This document shows, piece after piece, positions 42,094 to 51,299 of a stretch of DNA of 64,000 nt. The stretch comes from Pseudomonas sp. QS1027. GTDB lineage: Bacteria > Pseudomonadota > Gammaproteobacteria > Pseudomonadales > Pseudomonadaceae. Below the pieces are notes generated by a model, which made no database searches, was not told where the DNA came from, and saw only the letters and a program-made list of their open reading frames with translations. The translations under genes were made by a program, and so were the position numbers. How positions within the stretch are numbered: the stretch's first letter is position 1; each line of letters begins with the position of its first letter. The stretch spans positions 1 to 64,000 of the forward strand of contig NZ_PHSU01000031.1 in NCBI RefSeq assembly GCF_002814235.1, read 5' to 3'.

Positions 42094-43899
42094 ATGTTCC
42101 TGCTTATCCTGGCCTACCTCGGCGGTCTTCTGACCATCCTCAGTCCCTGCATCCTGCCGGTGCTGCCGTTCGTCTTCGCCCGTTCCGGCGAGCCGTTCCG
42201 GCGCAGCGGCCTGCCCTTGCTCTGCGGCATGGCCCTGACCTTCGCCCTGGTGGCCACCCTGGCGGCGGTCGGCGGTGGCTGGGTGGTGCAGGCCAACCAG
42301 TACGGCCGTTGGCTGGCCATGGCGCTGATGGCATTTTTTGCCATTACCCTGCTGTTCCCGCATCTGGCCGAGCGCCTGACCCAACCCTTGGTGGCCGCCG
42401 GTGACCGGCTGTCGCGCTCGGCGCAAAGCCATGATGGCTCACCCAGCGCCCGCTCGTCCTTTGTACTGGGCGTCGCCACTGGCCTGTTGTGGGCGCCCTG
42501 CGCCGGGCCGATCCTCGGTCTGATCCTCACCGGTGCCGCCCTGCAAGGCGCGAACATCGGCACCACGCTGTTGCTGCTGGCCTACGCCGCCGGTGCCGCG
42601 ACCTCCCTGGCCGGCGCGCTGCTGATCGGTGGCAAGCTGTTCAGCGCGATGAAGCGCAACCTCGGCACCGGCCAATGGCTGCGTCGCGGTTTGGGTGCGG
42701 CCATGCTGATCGGCGTGGTTGCCATCGCCCTGGGCCTGGACACCGGCATCCTGACCCAGGTGTCCACGGTCGCCACCTCGGGACTCGAACAGAAGCTGCT
42801 CGACAACCTGACGCCGAAGAAAGCCCCGGAACAGGGCGGTGCCATGATGGCGGCGGTCAACAGTGACGCCGGCCAACCCTCCGGCAGCATGATGGCGATG
42901 GCGGCCAAGACCACTGGCGCGGAACGTGCGCTGCCGGTGGAAGGCCCCCTGCCGGATCTCTCGGGCGCCGTGCAGTGGCTCAACTCCGCACCGCTGAGCG
43001 CCGCCGATCTCAAGGGCAAGGTGGTGCTGATCGACTTCTGGACCTACTCCTGCATCAACTGCCTGCGCAGCCTGCCTTACGTCAATGCCTGGGCGCAGAA
43101 GTACCACGACCAGGGCCTGGTGGTGATCGGCGTGCATGCGCCGGAGTTCGCCTTCGAACGCGATATCGACAACGTCCGTCAGGCCGTGACCAAGCTGGGC
43201 ATTCATTACCCGGTGGCCATCGACAACAACTATGCGATCTGGCGCGGCTTCAATAACCAGTACTGGCCAGCCCACTACTTCGTCGATGCCCAGGGCCGTG
43301 TGCGTTATCACCACTTCGGTGAAGGCGACTACGAAGGTTCCGAGCAGGTGATCCAGCAGTTGCTGAAAGAAGCCGGCCAGCAGAACGTCTCCGGCGGCAT
43401 GGTCAGCACCCAGGCCCAGGGCGTGATGCAGGCCGCCGACGAAGCTGAAGTGAAATCGCCGGAAACCTACCTGGGTTATGACCGTGCCGAGAATTTCGCC
43501 TCGCCGGGCGACCAGGTGGCGGACAAATCGAAAAACTACGCGGCGCCAAAACAGCCGGCCTTGAACCAGTGGGGCCTGGACGGCCAATGGACCGCCCATG
43601 CCGAACAGGTGACCCTCAACCAGGCCCCGGGCCAGGTGGTCTACCGCTTCCATGCCCGTGACCTGCACCTGGTGCTGGGCCCGGGCGCGGACGGCAAGCC
43701 GGTGCGCTTCAAGGTACGTATTGACGGTGCCATGCCCGGCGCCAACCACGGCACCGATACCGACGCCAACGGCGAAGGCACGGTGACCGAGCAGCGCCTG
43801 TACCAGCTGGTCCGCCAGGCCGGGGACATCGGCGAGCACACCTTCTCCATCGAATTTCTCGATCCCGGCGTACAAGCCTACGCCTTTACCTTCGGTTGA
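42094..43899 (+). CDS. dipZ: DipZ-type protein: CcdA-like membrane electron carrier fused to thioredoxin-like domain
   Basis: 601 residues. The CcdA/DsbD-like membrane part has LSPCILPVLPFVFA and APCAGPILGLIL, each with the conserved Cys that carries electrons across the membrane, in about six helices. A TlpA/thioredoxin domain (about 310-430) has a WTYSCINCLRSLPYV active site (CINC). A C-terminal beta domain (DipZ_C, about 460-600) ends the protein. It is a sensible electron source for the two exported Msr enzymes. It lies 28 bp after msrB and 20 bp before msrA. Confidence 0.88.
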   Translation: MFLLILAYLGGLLTILSPCILPVLPFVFARSGEPFRRSGLPLLCGMALTFALVATLAAVGGGWVVQANQYGRWLAMALMAFFAITLLFPHLAERLTQPLVAAGDRLSRSAQSHDGSPSARSSFVLGVATGLLWAPCAGPILGLILTGAALQGANIGTTLLLLAYAAGAATSLAGALLIGGKLFSAMKRNLGTGQWLRRGLGAAMLIGVVAIALGLDTGILTQVSTVATSGLEQKLLDNLTPKKAPEQGGAMMAAVNSDAGQPSGSMMAMAAKTTGAERALPVEGPLPDLSGAVQWLNSAPLSAADLKGKVVLIDFWTYSCINCLRSLPYVNAWAQKYHDQGLVVIGVHAPEFAFERDIDNVRQAVTKLGIHYPVAIDNNYAIWRGFNNQYWPAHYFVDAQGRVRYHHFGEGDYEGSEQVIQQLLKEAGQQNVSGGMVSTQAQGVMQAADEAEVKSPETYLGYDRAENFASPGDQVADKSKNYAAPKQPALNQWGLDGQWTAHAEQVTLNQAPGQVVYRFHARDLHLVLGPGADGKPVRFKVRIDGAMPGANHGTDTDANGEGTVTEQRLYQLVRQAGDIGEHTFSIEFLDPGVQAYAFTFG

Positions 43900-43919
43900 T
43901 CGCCAAGAGGATGAACACG

Positions 43920-44648
43920 ATGAAAACGCCAGTGATGCAACAAAAACCCCGGTCGCCGCTGTTGATACTCGCCGGGATCGCCACCCTGTCCCTGTCGGTG
44001 CTGATGTTCCAGCGCCTGGCCTGGTCGGCGGAAGATGCGGTACAGATCGCCCCGCCAGCGCTGGACCAGGCGGCCGGCGCCAGCGGCAAGGCCACGGCGG
44101 TATTCGCCGGTGGCTGTTTCTGGGGCGTCCAGGGGGTATTCCAGCATGTGCGCGGAGTCGAGAACGCGGTGTCGGGTTATACCGGCGGCGCGGCAAATAC
44201 CGCCCAATACGAATCGGTAGGCGAAGGTTCGACCGGACATGCCGAGTCGGTGCAGGTGACCTATGACCCGAGCAAGGTCAGTTATGGGCAGTTGTTGCAG
44301 GTGTTTTTCTCGGTGGCCCATAACCCGACGGAGCTTAACCGTCAGGGGCCGGACAGTGGCACGCAGTACCGTTCGGCGATTTTCCCGATGAATGCCGAGC
44401 AGGAAACCATCGCCAAGGCCTATATCGCCCAGCTCGATGCCGCCAAGGCGTTTCCGGCGGCGATCGTCACCCGGATCGAGGACGGCAAGGTCTTCTATCC
44501 GGCCGAGGGTTACCACCAGAACTACCTGACGCTGCACCCGACCGCGCCGTATATCGCCGTCAACGATTTGCCGAAGGTGGAAAACCTCAAGCGCATGGAG
44601 CCGCAGCTGTACCGGGCGGATCCGGTGCTGGTGCCGAACGTCAACTGA
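43920..44648 (+). CDS. msrA: Methionine-S-sulfoxide reductase with N-terminal membrane anchor
   Basis: 242 residues from the ATG at 43920, which has AGAGG at about 10 bp; an ATG at 43911 overlaps that site. An N-terminal hydrophobic segment (LLILAGIATLSLSVLM) anchors or exports it. The catalytic GGCFWGVQGVFQHVRGV is the MsrA GCFWG. The EGYHQNYL and GYTGGAANTAQYESV blocks are standard. It completes a set that repairs both Met-O stereoisomers outside the cytoplasm. Confidence 0.92.
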   Translation: MKTPVMQQKPRSPLLILAGIATLSLSVLMFQRLAWSAEDAVQIAPPALDQAAGASGKATAVFAGGCFWGVQGVFQHVRGVENAVSGYTGGAANTAQYESVGEGSTGHAESVQVTYDPSKVSYGQLLQVFFSVAHNPTELNRQGPDSGTQYRSAIFPMNAEQETIAKAYIAQLDAAKAFPAAIVTRIEDGKVFYPAEGYHQNYLTLHPTAPYIAVNDLPKVENLKRMEPQLYRADPVLVPNVN

Positions 44649-44658
44649 CCGCGGGCAA

Positions 44659-44689
44659 GATCCCCCTGTCGGACAGGGGGATCGGTTTT
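44659..44689. terminator. Bidirectional rho-independent terminator
   Basis: GATCCCCCTGTC and GACAGGGGGATC are perfect inverted arms with a one-base middle (a 5-base loop in practice). They are followed by GGTTTTC on the + strand. It lies between the convergent msrA and opgD genes. Confidence 0.85.
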
Positions 44690-46308
44690 CAGGCATAGCG
44701 CCGCTTGTCCGCAGCCGGCGGGAAGTACTGGTACAACCAGGTTTCGCTCAAGGTCCGGTCATGGGTGCGAATAAACAGGCGCAATTCCACCGGGTCGACC
44801 TGATCGTCGCTCGGGTACCAGTCGAACGTCACCCGGTAGCCATTGATTTCGTCCAGTTTGAGGACATCGATATCCTTCACCTGACCGCGGGACGTCGTCA
44901 CCACCGGCTCGATCTCGGCCTCCAGGGACAGACGCTCCACCCCTCCGCCGGTAAAGTCCACGGCAAAGCGCCGGGCCCAGACCCCGGGGTAATGCTCCCC
45001 CGGTGCCCAACCTTCGACAAACCCACCCATGCCCGAACGGGTCGCGTGCACCCGAGCCAACGGGGTGCCTACCGGCGGCATCGCGCTCCAGTAGAGCTTG
45101 TAGCCGTAATTCAGCGAAGCGCCCGCCGCCACCGGTTCCTTGGGCGTCCAGAACGCCACGATATTGTCCAGGGTCTCGCCCGTGGTGGGGATTTCCAGCA
45201 GGTCGACGGAGCCCTCGCCCCAGGCCGTGGTCGGTTCGACCCACAGGCTCGGACGCCGGCTGTACCAGTCCACGGTGTCCTGGTAGCTGGCGAACTCATG
45301 GTCGGTCTGCACCAGGCCGAACCCTTTCGGGTCCTTGTCGGCAAAGGCGTTGAACTGCAAGGTCGCCGGGTTGTTCAGCGGCCGGCAGATCCACTCGCCA
45401 TTGCCGCGCCACATGGCCAGGCGGTCGGAGTCGTGGATCTGCGGGTGGAGGGTGTCGCACATCCGCCGCTCATGGGTGCCGCAACTGAACATACTGGTCA
45501 TCGGTGCGATGCCCAACTGCTCGATGGCGGTACGCGCATTGATATGGGCGTCGACCGCCATCACCACCTGCTCGGCCTGGCAATCGATGTCGAAACGGTA
45601 GGCGCCGGTGGCACTCGGCGAATCGAGCAAGGCATAGACCACGAAGCGGGTGCTGTCCTTGTCCGGGGTTTCGAACCAGAAATGGGTGAAGTCGGGAAAC
45701 TCCTCGCGTTTTTTCGCATAAGTATCGATCGCCAGCCCGCGCGCCGACAGGCCGTATTGCCCGGTCTTGTCCACTGCGCGGAAGTAACTGGCACCGAGGA
45801 ACGAGACAATGTCGTGCCGGTCGATTTCCGGGGCCTTGAACAGCTTGAAGCCGGAAAACCCCAGGTCGCCCTTGAGCCGCGACGGGTCGATGCCGCTGCG
45901 GGCATAGTTGAACAACGCCGGACGGAAATGCACCTCGCGGGACTGGCGCGTCTGCGCGTCAACGCTGTACATGCGCACCGGTTGCTTGAACCCCATGCCG
46001 ACATGGAAGAACTGCATGTCCAACTGGCCCTTGAGCTCATTCCACAACGAGTGCCGGGCATCGTATTGAATGGCGTTGAACTGCTGCGGGGTCATCTCTG
46101 CCAGGGACTGCGGCAGCACCTGGCGGGTGCTGACGTAGTCCTTCGCGGCGAGTTTTTGCGCGTGGGCCTGCAATGTCTCGAAGTCGAAGTGTTCGATCTC
46201 GCCATCCGCGGTGGCGGCAAGCGCCCGGGCCGCGAACAGACCGCTGGCCGACAGGCCGGTGTAGGCCGCCAGGGCCATGGAAGCTTTCAGAAGATTACGG
46301 CGATGCAT
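44689..46308 (-). CDS. opgD: Periplasmic glucan biosynthesis protein D
   Basis: 539 residues from the ATG at 46308 (MHRRNLLKASMALAAYTG); the 46338 ATG has no better site. The RRNLLK sequence followed by a hydrophobic stretch is a Tat signal. The mature part matches OpgG/OpgD (HFDFETLQAHAQKLAAKDY, FFHVGMGFKQPVRMY, then GGGVERLSLEAEIEPVV). OpgD acts on osmoregulated periplasmic glucans. There is no opgGH beside it, which is normal for opgD. Confidence 0.92.
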   Translation of the reverse strand: MHRRNLLKASMALAAYTGLSASGLFAARALAATADGEIEHFDFETLQAHAQKLAAKDYVSTRQVLPQSLAEMTPQQFNAIQYDARHSLWNELKGQLDMQFFHVGMGFKQPVRMYSVDAQTRQSREVHFRPALFNYARSGIDPSRLKGDLGFSGFKLFKAPEIDRHDIVSFLGASYFRAVDKTGQYGLSARGLAIDTYAKKREEFPDFTHFWFETPDKDSTRFVVYALLDSPSATGAYRFDIDCQAEQVVMAVDAHINARTAIEQLGIAPMTSMFSCGTHERRMCDTLHPQIHDSDRLAMWRGNGEWICRPLNNPATLQFNAFADKDPKGFGLVQTDHEFASYQDTVDWYSRRPSLWVEPTTAWGEGSVDLLEIPTTGETLDNIVAFWTPKEPVAAGASLNYGYKLYWSAMPPVGTPLARVHATRSGMGGFVEGWAPGEHYPGVWARRFAVDFTGGGVERLSLEAEIEPVVTTSRGQVKDIDVLKLDEINGYRVTFDWYPSDDQVDPVELRLFIRTHDRTLSETWLYQYFPPAADKRRYA

Positions 46309-46625
46309 AAAAAGACCTGTACGGGAACTGCCGGACATCCGGAACCGCTGGGTACCGAATCAAAAGAGGCGCTCGTTCAAGACTGCGAACGAATGCGGCT
46401 ACAGGTAACAGATAACAAATACCCGTGACGGTTCGCAATATCCTACAGAAAACTTACTGACAGCCTTTATTCAGCCAAGGTGTGGCTATATGTTTCCAGC
46501 CTCTCTGGTAGACCCGAGGCACCTTGTTAATGGCTGCCCAAGGCGCGTGAAGATTTGTTCAGAATGTTTTCATGCGCTTCTTGGCACACTTGCCCACTTG
46601 TTTTGAAGGTCCGTCGAGGCAACCC

Positions 46626-47309
46626 ATGACCCGCATCCTGACCATCGAAGATGATGCTGTAACCGCCAAGGAAATCGTGGCTGAACTGAGCAGCCACGGG
46701 CTCGAAGTTGACTGGGTCGACAATGGCCGCGAAGGCCTGGTCCGCGCAGTCAGCGGCGACTATGACCTGATTACCCTGGATCGCATGCTGCCGGAGCTCG
46801 ATGGCCTGGCCATCGTCACCACGCTGCGGACCATCGGGGTGGCCACGCCGATCCTGATGATCAGCGCCCTCTCCGATGTCGACGAACGCGTGCGCGGCCT
46901 GCGCGCCGGCGGCGACGATTACCTGACCAAGCCCTTCGCCTCGGACGAAATGGCTGCTCGGGTCGAAGTGCTGCTGCGACGCAAGAGCCCGGCACGGGAA
47001 TTCGAAACCTCGTTGCGGGTGGCCGATCTCGAGCTCAATCTGATGACCCGCGAAGCCTCCCGGGCCGATCAGCTGTTAAGCTTGCTGCCCACCGAATACA
47101 AGCTGCTGGAATTCCTGATGCGCAACACGGGGCAGATCCTCTCGCGAATGATGATTTTCGAGGAAGTCTGGGGTTATCACTTCGACCCCGGCACCAACCT
47201 GATCGACGTACATATCGGTCGCCTGCGCAAGAAAATCGACAGTCAGGGCCTGGCACCGCTGATCCGTACCGTGCGAGGCTCGGGTTATGTCATTGCCGAA
47301 CCCCTCTAG
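46626..47309 (+). CDS. OmpR-family response regulator
   Basis: 227 residues from the ATG at 46626 (MTRILTIEDDAVTA) with CGAGGC upstream. Receiver with the acidic pair EDD and phospho-Asp in TLDRMLPELDG (LDRMLP is the variant found in a group of Pseudomonas regulators), Lys in TKPFAS; winged helix (TEYKLLEFLMRNTGQILSRMMIFEEVWGYHFDP). Its 3' end overlaps the kinase gene by 23 bp. The 317 bp from the opgD start to this gene (46309-46625) hold both promoters and nothing else recognisable. Confidence 0.88.
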   Translation: MTRILTIEDDAVTAKEIVAELSSHGLEVDWVDNGREGLVRAVSGDYDLITLDRMLPELDGLAIVTTLRTIGVATPILMISALSDVDERVRGLRAGGDDYLTKPFASDEMAARVEVLLRRKSPAREFETSLRVADLELNLMTREASRADQLLSLLPTEYKLLEFLMRNTGQILSRMMIFEEVWGYHFDPGTNLIDVHIGRLRKKIDSQGLAPLIRTVRGSGYVIAEPL

Positions 47310-48681
47310 AGGTTGGCGCTCCTCCACCAGCAGGCTGCTGGCGCTCTACAGCTTTCTGTTCGTGGCGTGGAGCTGCAGCCTGATGGGGGTGCTGTACTAC
47401 GAGGTTTCCGGTTACCTGAGTACCCTGGCCCGTCACTCGTTGATGCAACGCCAGCACCTGTTTTCGCGCTTCCAGGGCCAACCCCTGATGGAAGCGCTGA
47501 CCACCAGCATGACCTTCGACATGCGCGGGGTGGACGCCTACGGTCTGTTCAACGAGCAGAAACTGCACCTGAGCGGGCCGATCCAGGAAATCCCGGCCGA
47601 GTTGCCCATGGACGGCCGGATCCATGAGCTGGCCAACTGCATCGACTCCGACGACCCCAACCTGCCCCAGGACAGTTGCGACGCGGTAGCCACCCAGACC
47701 CACGACGGGCGCTGGCTGGTGCTGGTGCGCGACAACGGCTCGTTGTTCGGCGTGACCCGGATCATTCTCCACGCCCTGTTCTGGGCGGTATCACTGACCA
47801 TCCTGCCCGGCGTTGCCGGCTGGCACCTGTTGCGCCGTCGACCGATCCGACGGATACGGGCGATCCAGGCCAGCGCCGAATCGATCATCGCCGGCGACCT
47901 GGGCCATCGCCTTCCACTGTCGAACCGCCGCGACGAGCTGGATATGCTGGCGGCGATCGTCAATGCCATGCTCGACCGGATCGAGAAGCTGATGCACGAG
48001 GTCAAGGGCGTCTGCGACAACATCGCCCATGACCTGCGTACACCGCTGACCCGTTTGCGCGCCCAGCTGTACCGGATCCAGCAACAGACCGTCGACGGTT
48101 CGCCCGAGTCCTTGCAACTGGATGGGGTGATTGCCGAGACCGATACCCTGATGGCGCGTTTTCGTGGCTTGTTGCGCATCTCCGAGCTGGAAGACCACCA
48201 GCGGCGCTCCGGTTTCCTGGTGCTGGACCCCTTGCCGTTGCTGCACGAGCTGCATGACTTCTACCTGCCGTTGGCCGAGGAAGCGGAGATCCACCTGCGC
48301 CTCGATGCACCCCAGACACTGCCGACGATCACCGGCGACCGGGCCTTGTTGTTCGAAGCCCTGGCCAACCTGCTGAGTAACTCGATCAAATTCACGCCAC
48401 CGGGCGGTGAAGTGGTGATGATGGCGGTCAACGATGCGGGCAGTACCCGCATCGAAGTCCTCGATTCCGGCCCCGGAATCCCGGTGTCCGAGCGCGAAGC
48501 GGTGTTCCAGCGCTTCTATCGCTGCGACGAAGGCGCCCAGCATGGCGGCTTCGGCCTTGGTCTGTCGATTGTCGCCGCCATCGTCAACCTGCACGGCTTC
48601 ACCCTCGACATCGACAGCCGCGAGCAAGCCGGCGCGCGCTTGATCCTCAATTGCCGGGACAGCCTGATTACCGTGGGCTGA
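47287..48681 (+). CDS. Sensor histidine kinase
   Basis: 464 residues. Helices near 14-36 and about 160-180 frame a periplasmic sensor (about 37-155) with a Cys pair in LANCIDSDDPNLPQDSCDAV. HAMP, H-box CDNIAHDLRTPLTRL, N-box LLSNSIKFTPPGGE and G-box GFGLGLSIV follow. The regulator gene overlaps its start. The sensor domain does not match a ligand I know; the two cysteines 12 residues apart may form a disulfide. Confidence 0.88.
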   Translation: MSLPNPSRGWRSSTSRLLALYSFLFVAWSCSLMGVLYYEVSGYLSTLARHSLMQRQHLFSRFQGQPLMEALTTSMTFDMRGVDAYGLFNEQKLHLSGPIQEIPAELPMDGRIHELANCIDSDDPNLPQDSCDAVATQTHDGRWLVLVRDNGSLFGVTRIILHALFWAVSLTILPGVAGWHLLRRRPIRRIRAIQASAESIIAGDLGHRLPLSNRRDELDMLAAIVNAMLDRIEKLMHEVKGVCDNIAHDLRTPLTRLRAQLYRIQQQTVDGSPESLQLDGVIAETDTLMARFRGLLRISELEDHQRRSGFLVLDPLPLLHELHDFYLPLAEEAEIHLRLDAPQTLPTITGDRALLFEALANLLSNSIKFTPPGGEVVMMAVNDAGSTRIEVLDSGPGIPVSEREAVFQRFYRCDEGAQHGGFGLGLSIVAAIVNLHGFTLDIDSREQAGARLILNCRDSLITVG

Positions 48682-48710
48682 AGCCCAGGGCCAAGCCTTG
48701 GGTTCAGCCC
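48675..48710. terminator. Hairpin between convergent genes, terminator-like
   Basis: GGGCTGAA and TTCAGCCC are exact arms, with a second partial pairing inside (CCCAGG / CCTTGGG). The kinase stop lies in the left arm and the next gene's stop in the right arm. There is no long T run, so its strength is uncertain. Confidence 0.6.
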
Positions 48711-49120
48711 GGGAAATTGGCCTTCAAGGCGGCAAGACCGTCGGCATAGATGCTGTGAAACAGCTCCACCGCCTCCTCTTCGCTGACGCCCGTCGGGGTG
48801 AAGATCCCCGCCCACTCGACGATCGAGGTGTGCGGATCGTTGCCTTCGCGGACCTGCATCGTGGCCAGGTAGTCGGCCACCGGGAACGGTTGCTCGATAA
48901 AGGAATAGCTGTAGCGCCGGGCACGATTGTCGAACGCTTCCAGGCGCTCAACGATCAGCACGCCGTCCGCCGTGTGCAAGCTGCGCACACGCCCGCCTTC
49001 GCTGAGGCTGCTTTGGCGAATGAACGGCAGCCAGTCAGGCAGGGAGTCGAACCCGCCCATCAGTTGCCAGACCTGCTCCGGTGGCGCACCGATTTCGAGG
49101 GTTACGGATGTTGCGGCCAT
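48704..49120 (-). CDS. SRPBCC-family (START-like) small-molecule-binding protein
   Basis: 138 residues with the Bet v1/polyketide-cyclase-like opening (MAATSVTLEIGAPPEQVWQLMGGFDSLPDWLP) and a matching end (YADGLAALKANFP). The ATG has TGGAG upstream. These bind hydrophobic ligands; function unknown. Confidence 0.8.
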   Translation of the reverse strand: MAATSVTLEIGAPPEQVWQLMGGFDSLPDWLPFIRQSSLSEGGRVRSLHTADGVLIVERLEAFDNRARRYSYSFIEQPFPVADYLATMQVREGNDPHTSIVEWAGIFTPTGVSEEEAVELFHSIYADGLAALKANFPG

Positions 49121-49227
49121 GAATAATCTCCAGGGATAGGTGGGGTAGCCGATCCGATCCCGGCGCTGGAAGCACGGGTGCCAGCGACGTTATCGGACCG
49201 TTTGATGCATTTAAGGCCTTTCTCGCT

Positions 49228-50238
49228 TCAGACCAGCGGCAACGGCGCATTGCCCGCTACCAGCCCTTCGTCACGCAACACCTGCCAGAACGCCGGCGGA
49301 ATCTGCTCGCGCAAGGCCGCCACATCTTCGGCGATCCGCTCTGGCCGGCTGGCGCCGGGAATCACCGCCGCCACGGCCGGGTTGGCCAGGGAAAACTGCA
49401 AGGCCGCCGCCTTGAGACTCACCCCGAAGCGTTGCGCGATGGTCTTTATCCGTTCAACTCTAGCCATAATTTGTGACGATGCCGGTTGATATTCGAAATG
49501 CGTGCCGCCGGCCAGTACACCGGAACTGTAAGGACCTCCGACGACGATATCGACTCGCTGGGCCAGCGCCTCGGGCATCAGGCGTTGCAGGGCCCGCTCA
49601 TGGTCCAGCAGGGTGTAGCGCCCGGCCAGCAGGAAGCCGTCGGGCTGTGCTTCGTCCAGTTGCAGGGTCAGTTCGCACGGCTCGACCTTGTTCACCCCCA
49701 GCCCCCAGGCCTTGATCACGCCCTCCTCGCGCAGGCGGCTGAGTACCCGGAACGCGCCTTTGCGTGCCTGGTTGAAATACTCCAGCCATTCGTCACCGTA
49801 GAAGTCCTGGGCAATGTCGTGCACCCAGACGATGTCCAGTCGATCGGTCTTCAAGCGTTCGAGGCTGCCCTCGATGGAGCGCAGCGTGGCGTCGGCGGAG
49901 TAGTCGTTGACCATCTTGTTCGGACGGCCATGCTCGAAGACCCCGGCCTTCTCGCCCAGGTCGCGGGCGGTGACGTCTTCCACTTCATCCAGCACCAGCC
50001 GGCCGACCTTGGTGCTGAGCACGTATTGGTCCCGTGGGTGCTTGGCCAGGGCCTCGCCCAGGCGGATTTCCGAAAGCCCCGAGCCGTAGAACGGCGCCGT
50101 GTCGAAGTAACGCACGCCCTGGTCCCAGACCGCATCGACGGTGGCCATGGCCTCTTCCTCGGGAATGGCGCGGAACATGTTGCCCAACGGGGCGGTACCG
50201 AAACCCATGGTGCCCTGCAGTTTGTCTCTGATGCTCAT
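49228..50238 (-). CDS. Aldo/keto reductase (D-threo-aldose 1-dehydrogenase-like)
   Basis: 336 residues. The AKR features GFGTAPLGNMF, the catalytic Tyr in YFDTAPFYGSGLSE, the Lys in STKVGRLV and the NADP site end VIPGASRPERIAEDV are present. It is closest to pyridoxal/fucose 1-dehydrogenase types (NDYSADATLRSIEGSLERLKTD). AAGGATC stands before the ATG. It is divergent from a LysR gene, 143 bp apart, which is its likely regulator. Confidence 0.88.
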   Translation of the reverse strand: MSIRDKLQGTMGFGTAPLGNMFRAIPEEEAMATVDAVWDQGVRYFDTAPFYGSGLSEIRLGEALAKHPRDQYVLSTKVGRLVLDEVEDVTARDLGEKAGVFEHGRPNKMVNDYSADATLRSIEGSLERLKTDRLDIVWVHDIAQDFYGDEWLEYFNQARKGAFRVLSRLREEGVIKAWGLGVNKVEPCELTLQLDEAQPDGFLLAGRYTLLDHERALQRLMPEALAQRVDIVVGGPYSSGVLAGGTHFEYQPASSQIMARVERIKTIAQRFGVSLKAAALQFSLANPAVAAVIPGASRPERIAEDVAALREQIPPAFWQVLRDEGLVAGNAPLPLV

Positions 50239-50381
50239 CGTAATGATCCTTTGAATGAAAATGACGAGTGCACCTCACCCACAGGGGTGACGCGGGTCTC
50301 GCTGTCGGGATCAATACTAGGTTGCAGACTTTTGACCGTCCAAGACATAATTTGCACAACTTGAGTCCCGGAAGGTCTGAC

Positions 50382-51299
50382 ATGATTGATTTACGCCAAC
50401 TGCGCTATTTCGTGGTGGTCGCCGAAGAAGAGCACGTCGGGCGTGCCGCCGAGCGCCTGCATATTTCCCAATCGCCCCTGAGCCGGCAGATCGCCCAGTT
50501 GGAGGAACGCCTGGGCCTGACCCTGTTCGAGCGCAGCCTGCAACGCATCCGCCTGACCGCCGACGGCCAGACCTTTCTCGCCGAGACCAGGGCCTTCCTG
50601 ACCCATGCCAATCGGCTGGAGTCCCTTGGACGGCGGCTGGGCCGTGGCGAAGAAGGCGGCCTGTGCATCGGCTACATCGAGAACGCCATGCATTCGGGCG
50701 TGTTGCCCCAGGCCCTGCGCAGCTTGCGCGTCGATCGGCCGGATGTGCATATCGCGCTCTACAGCCTGAATTCGGCGCAGCAGCTGGAAGGCTTGCGCCA
50801 GCGCAGTCTCGATATCGCCCTGGTCAGCGAGCCTCCGGCGGCGGATGACCCTGACCTGAGTAGCGCCCGGGTGCTCAACGACCCCATGCTGCTGGCCCTG
50901 CCCGAACGCCATCCGTTGGCGCAATTGAGCGAGTTGAATCCAACGGACTTTCTGGAGCAGGAATGGATTTCCGTGCAGCACCCCCAGCGCACCGGCAAAC
51001 AGGACGATTTCGTCCAGGCCTGTATCAAGGCCGGATTCAATCCCAATGTCCGCCTGCAAGCCAATGAACCGCTGACGGCGCTGGGACTGGTGGCGGCAGG
51101 ACTGGGCTTGACCATGATCCAGCAAAGCCTGCGACATAACGCACCCCAGGGCGTGGTGCTGCGGGAACTACCCTGGATGATCTACACCACGCCCTTGTGG
51201 GCGGCCTGGCATCGGATCAACCTGCGACCCTTGGTGGCGACCTTCAGGGAAGTGCTGGTGCAGGACGCGCTCCGGATCGACCTGCCGGCGACGGGCTAG
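50382..51299 (+). CDS. LysR-family transcriptional regulator
   Basis: 305 residues from the ATG at 50382 with GGAAGG upstream. Helix-turn-helix RLHISQSPLSRQIAQLEERL; the sensor domain resembles the BenM/CatM type (GGLCIGYIENAMHSGVLPQALRSL). It overlaps the convergent unknown gene by 4 bp. Target: probably the divergent aldo/keto reductase. Confidence 0.87.
   Translation: MIDLRQLRYFVVVAEEEHVGRAAERLHISQSPLSRQIAQLEERLGLTLFERSLQRIRLTADGQTFLAETRAFLTHANRLESLGRRLGRGEEGGLCIGYIENAMHSGVLPQALRSLRVDRPDVHIALYSLNSAQQLEGLRQRSLDIALVSEPPAADDPDLSSARVLNDPMLLALPERHPLAQLSELNPTDFLEQEWISVQHPQRTGKQDDFVQACIKAGFNPNVRLQANEPLTALGLVAAGLGLTMIQQSLRHNAPQGVVLRELPWMIYTTPLWAAWHRINLRPLVATFREVLVQDALRIDLPATG

Noticed and set aside
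44761..46428. Long + frame opposite opgD
   Set aside because: Shadow of a well-conserved gene; no ribosome site or known motif.
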